Of a stretch of DNA of 15,665 bases, positions 14,159-15,665 are shown one piece after another. Numbering within the stretch: position 1 is the first letter of the stretch; each line of letters begins with the position of its first letter. A model generated the notes under the pieces. It searched no databases and was not told the DNA's origin. It saw only the letters and a list, made by a program, of their open reading frames with translations. Location of the stretch: assembly GCA_016200155.1 (NCBI GenBank), contig JACQFG010000080.1, positions 1 through 15,665 on the forward strand. The letters are read 5' to 3'. A program made the position numbers and the translations under genes. The DNA comes from Planctomycetota bacterium. GTDB taxonomy: Bacteria; Planctomycetota; Planctomycetia; Gemmatales; Gemmataceae.

Positions 14159-15097
14159 ATGGCCGACAAGAAGCGATCCCCGATCGCCGACTTTCTCGTG
14201 TACCTCGCCGTGCGCATTCTCGTGTGCATCATCCAGGCCCTGCCGTTCGAAACCGCCTGCCGATGGGCCTGCATTCTCGGCTGGATCGTCTACAAGCTTG
14301 ATAAGCGCCATCGCCTGGTCGCGCTGGAAAACCTCCAGAAAGCGTTTCCCGGCCGATACAGCGATGCCCAGATCGACAAGCTGGTGCGCGGGGTTTACGA
14401 GCATTTCTGCACCGTGCTGATCGAGATCGTCCACATGCCGCGGCGATACCACTTGCATAATTACAAGCAGCGGTTGGTGATGCACAATTCGGCGCCGCTG
14501 ATGGAGATGCTGCTCTCAGGCCGGCCCGTGCTGTTCGTGTCGGGGCATCTGGGCAACTGGGAGCTGGCCGGCTACTCGCTCAGCCTGTTCGGGTTCCAAG
14601 GGCACGCCATCGCCCGGCCGATCGACAATCCCTACGTCGACCAGTACCTGCGCACCTTCCGCGAACGGACTGGGCAGAAACTGCTCGCCAAGCACGGCGA
14701 CTTCGACAATATCGAGGGTCTTTTGGCCTCGGGCGGCATCCTCGCCACGCTCGCCGATCAGGACGCCGGGCAGCGCGGGCTGTTCGTCGATTTCTTCGGC
14801 CGACCCGCGTCCACGCACAAAGCCGTCGCGCTGCTGGCCCTGGAGCATGGCGTGCCGATGGTCGTCACGGGCACGATCAAGATCGACGGCAAGTACCGCC
14901 TCGAAACGATCGACGTGATCGATCCCCTCGACTACGACAAATCCCCCGACGCCGTCCGCGTCATCACGCAGCGCTTCACGACCGGCCTGGAAAAGCTGAT
15001 CCGCCAGGCCCCGGAGCAATACTTCTGGCTCCACCGCCGCTGGAAGCATGCCCCCATCGAGCGCAAGAAGAGGAAGCCCCCGCCGCTTGCGGCTTAG
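14159..15097 (+). CDS. LpxL/HtrB-family lysophospholipid (lipid A type) acyltransferase
   Basis: This 312-residue enzyme probably transfers a fatty acyl chain to a lipid A precursor or related lipid at the inner face of the cytoplasmic membrane. The catalytic H-x4-E motif is intact in GHLGNWE (His130, Glu135). Other family marks are LVALENLQKAFPG (53-65), LADQDAGQRGLFVDFFG (198-214), and QYFWLHRRWK (287-296). Residues 11-45 are hydrophobic and may anchor it. The ATG at 14159 follows AAGGAG (14147-14152) by 6 nt, which decides against the longer open frame starting at 14123. The final residues LAA and the TAG (15095-15097) are contributed by the inverted repeat at 15083-15136. It is compatible with an LPS-bearing outer membrane, as reported for several planctomycetes. 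Confidence 0.92.
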   Translation: MADKKRSPIADFLVYLAVRILVCIIQALPFETACRWACILGWIVYKLDKRHRLVALENLQKAFPGRYSDAQIDKLVRGVYEHFCTVLIEIVHMPRRYHLHNYKQRLVMHNSAPLMEMLLSGRPVLFVSGHLGNWELAGYSLSLFGFQGHAIARPIDNPYVDQYLRTFRERTGQKLLAKHGDFDNIEGLLASGGILATLADQDAGQRGLFVDFFGRPASTHKAVALLALEHGVPMVVTGTIKIDGKYRLETIDVIDPLDYDKSPDAVRVITQRFTTGLEKLIRQAPEQYFWLHRRWKHAPIERKKRKPPPLAA

Positions 15098-15136
15098 CGT
15101 TCGCGCGGCGCCGTGCGAACGCTAAGCCGCAAGCGG
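15083..15136. repeat. Inverted repeat, perfect 22-bp arms, over the acyltransferase stop codon
   Basis: Arms 15083-15104 and 15115-15136 are exact reverse complements around a 10-nt GC-rich loop. The core is CCGCTTGCGGC then TTAGCGTTCGC. The acyltransferase stop codon is within the first arm. A single-arm copy recurs after the next gene at 15571-15599. Confidence 0.95.
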
Positions 15137-15159
15137 AACACATTCGCTATCATAACCTC

Positions 15160-15567
15160 ATGCAACCCGGCCTGATTATTCTCGTCTTGAAGATTGCCGT
15201 CGTCGCCGTCACCGTGCTGTGGATCGCCTCGCTGATCGCCCTGGCTCGCGGGAAGGTGCGCCTGCATGGCCGAATCAACATCGCGTTTTTCGCGTTGACG
15301 CTGGCGGCGCTTATCGGGCTAGAGGTGATCGTGCGCATCATCAGTCCAGGAATCTTCGACGACTACTTCAAGCGTCACGATGCCGAGACGTCGATGTTCA
15401 TCCATCTGATGTTCGCGGTGCCGGCGGCGGTGCTGCTGTTCGTGATGCTGTTCACGGGGCTGAAGCATCATCGCAATTATCACATCGCTGCCGGGATCGT
15501 GTTCAGCGTGCTGTGGGTGGGGACGTTCATCACGGGGGTCTTTTTCCTGCCGCACGAATTGCCCTGA
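15160..15567 (+). CDS. DUF420 (CtaM/YozB-like) membrane protein
   Basis: This 135-residue protein has four membrane helices at about 5-28, 38-60, 79-101 and 107-130. Conserved-looking histidines sit near the membrane ends (His36 in RLHGRIN, His82, His103-104, His108, His132 in FLPHELP). The layout matches DUF420. The CtaM member of that family in Staphylococcus is needed to mature heme A-containing terminal oxidase, so a role in respiratory oxidase maturation is plausible but not shown here: no oxidase gene is in the window. It follows the acyltransferase gene by 62 nt, with an inverted repeat between, so it may have its own promoter; none is obvious. No Shine-Dalgarno sequence is evident before the ATG at 15160. 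Confidence 0.85.
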   Translation: MQPGLIILVLKIAVVAVTVLWIASLIALARGKVRLHGRINIAFFALTLAALIGLEVIVRIISPGIFDDYFKRHDAETSMFIHLMFAVPAAVLLFVMLFTGLKHHRNYHIAAGIVFSVLWVGTFITGVFFLPHELP

Positions 15568-15570
15568 TTG

Positions 15571-15599
15571 CCGCTTGCGGCTTGGCGCTCGCGCGGCGC
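15571..15599 (+). repeat. Single-arm copy of the CCGCTTGCGGC repeat
   Basis: This 29-nt stretch matches 15083-15111 with two differences. It begins 4 nt after the DUF420 stop codon. The second arm is missing within the window. Confidence 0.88.
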
Positions 15600-15621
15600 G
15601 AATTTTCGTGGTGCGGGCGGC

Positions 15622-15665
15622 TCGCCTGCACGTCCCTTCCGTTGACGAGAGAAATGTGCAGGCGA
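15622..15665. repeat. Inverted repeat cut by the window end
   Basis: TCGCCTGCAC (15622-15631) and its exact complement (15656-15665) flank 24 nt. The stem may continue beyond the window. This is another distinct repeat word with the same paired architecture. Confidence 0.7.

Noticed and set aside
13618..14301. Plus-strand open frame spanning the sigma-70/acyltransferase gap
   Set aside because: It runs through the promoter candidates and an inverted repeat and overlaps the acyltransferase start in another frame, with no family resemblance.

Overview
The window looks like chromosomal DNA of a high-GC planctomycete (Planctomycetota, perhaps Gemmatales-like). The assignment rests on family content: a polysaccharide-export-type protein with a tail conserved in planctomycetes, a very large FecR-VIT-VWA protein followed by a TPR partner, an FHA-STAS protein beside a short sigma-70, and a membrane-anchored RoxA/peroxidase-like di-heme cytochrome. 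It is judged from sequence recognition only, without a database search.

Layout. 74-1564 (+) is a polysaccharide export (Poly_export/SLBB-type) protein. Convergent to it is a minus-strand cluster reading from about 8390 down to 1665: an ECF-type sigma factor (8390-7758), a FecR-VIT-VWA membrane protein (7678-3665) and a TPR protein (3668-1665). The last two overlap by 4 nt and are probably one protein split by a single-base frameshift. Upstream of the cluster is a di-heme c-type cytochrome (10581-8521, minus). It diverges from a secreted YiiX/NlpC-P60-like cysteine peptidase-fold protein (10893-11657, plus). That gene converges with an FHA-STAS protein (12512-11715, minus), which lies behind a region-1.1-less sigma-70 (13619-12780, minus). 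The right end carries an LpxL/HtrB-type acyltransferase (14159-15097, plus) and a DUF420/CtaM-like four-helix membrane protein (15160-15567, plus).

Working together: the ECF sigma factor and FecR-VIT protein look like a cell-surface signalling pair, with the FecR domain outside the membrane and a short cytoplasmic segment that could hold the sigma factor. The FHA-STAS protein behind sigma-70 suggests a second sigma-linked regulatory pair. The acyltransferase and export protein point to envelope lipid and polysaccharide work, and the cytochrome and DUF420 protein to respiration or redox chemistry in the envelope.

The most unusual property of the window is its set of inverted repeats. At least eight intergenic loci carry paired inverted repeats, and two more elements lie inside coding sequence. 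The words differ from locus to locus, but the architecture recurs: two inverted arms, where each arm is itself a hairpin or a short tandem array. Four genes end on a stop codon supplied by such a repeat. Two elements are translated in frame inside the FecR-VIT-VWA/TPR gene pair. Separately, a 29-residue stretch is identical at protein level in the export protein and the VIT protein, although 13 of 87 nucleotides differ, all silently.
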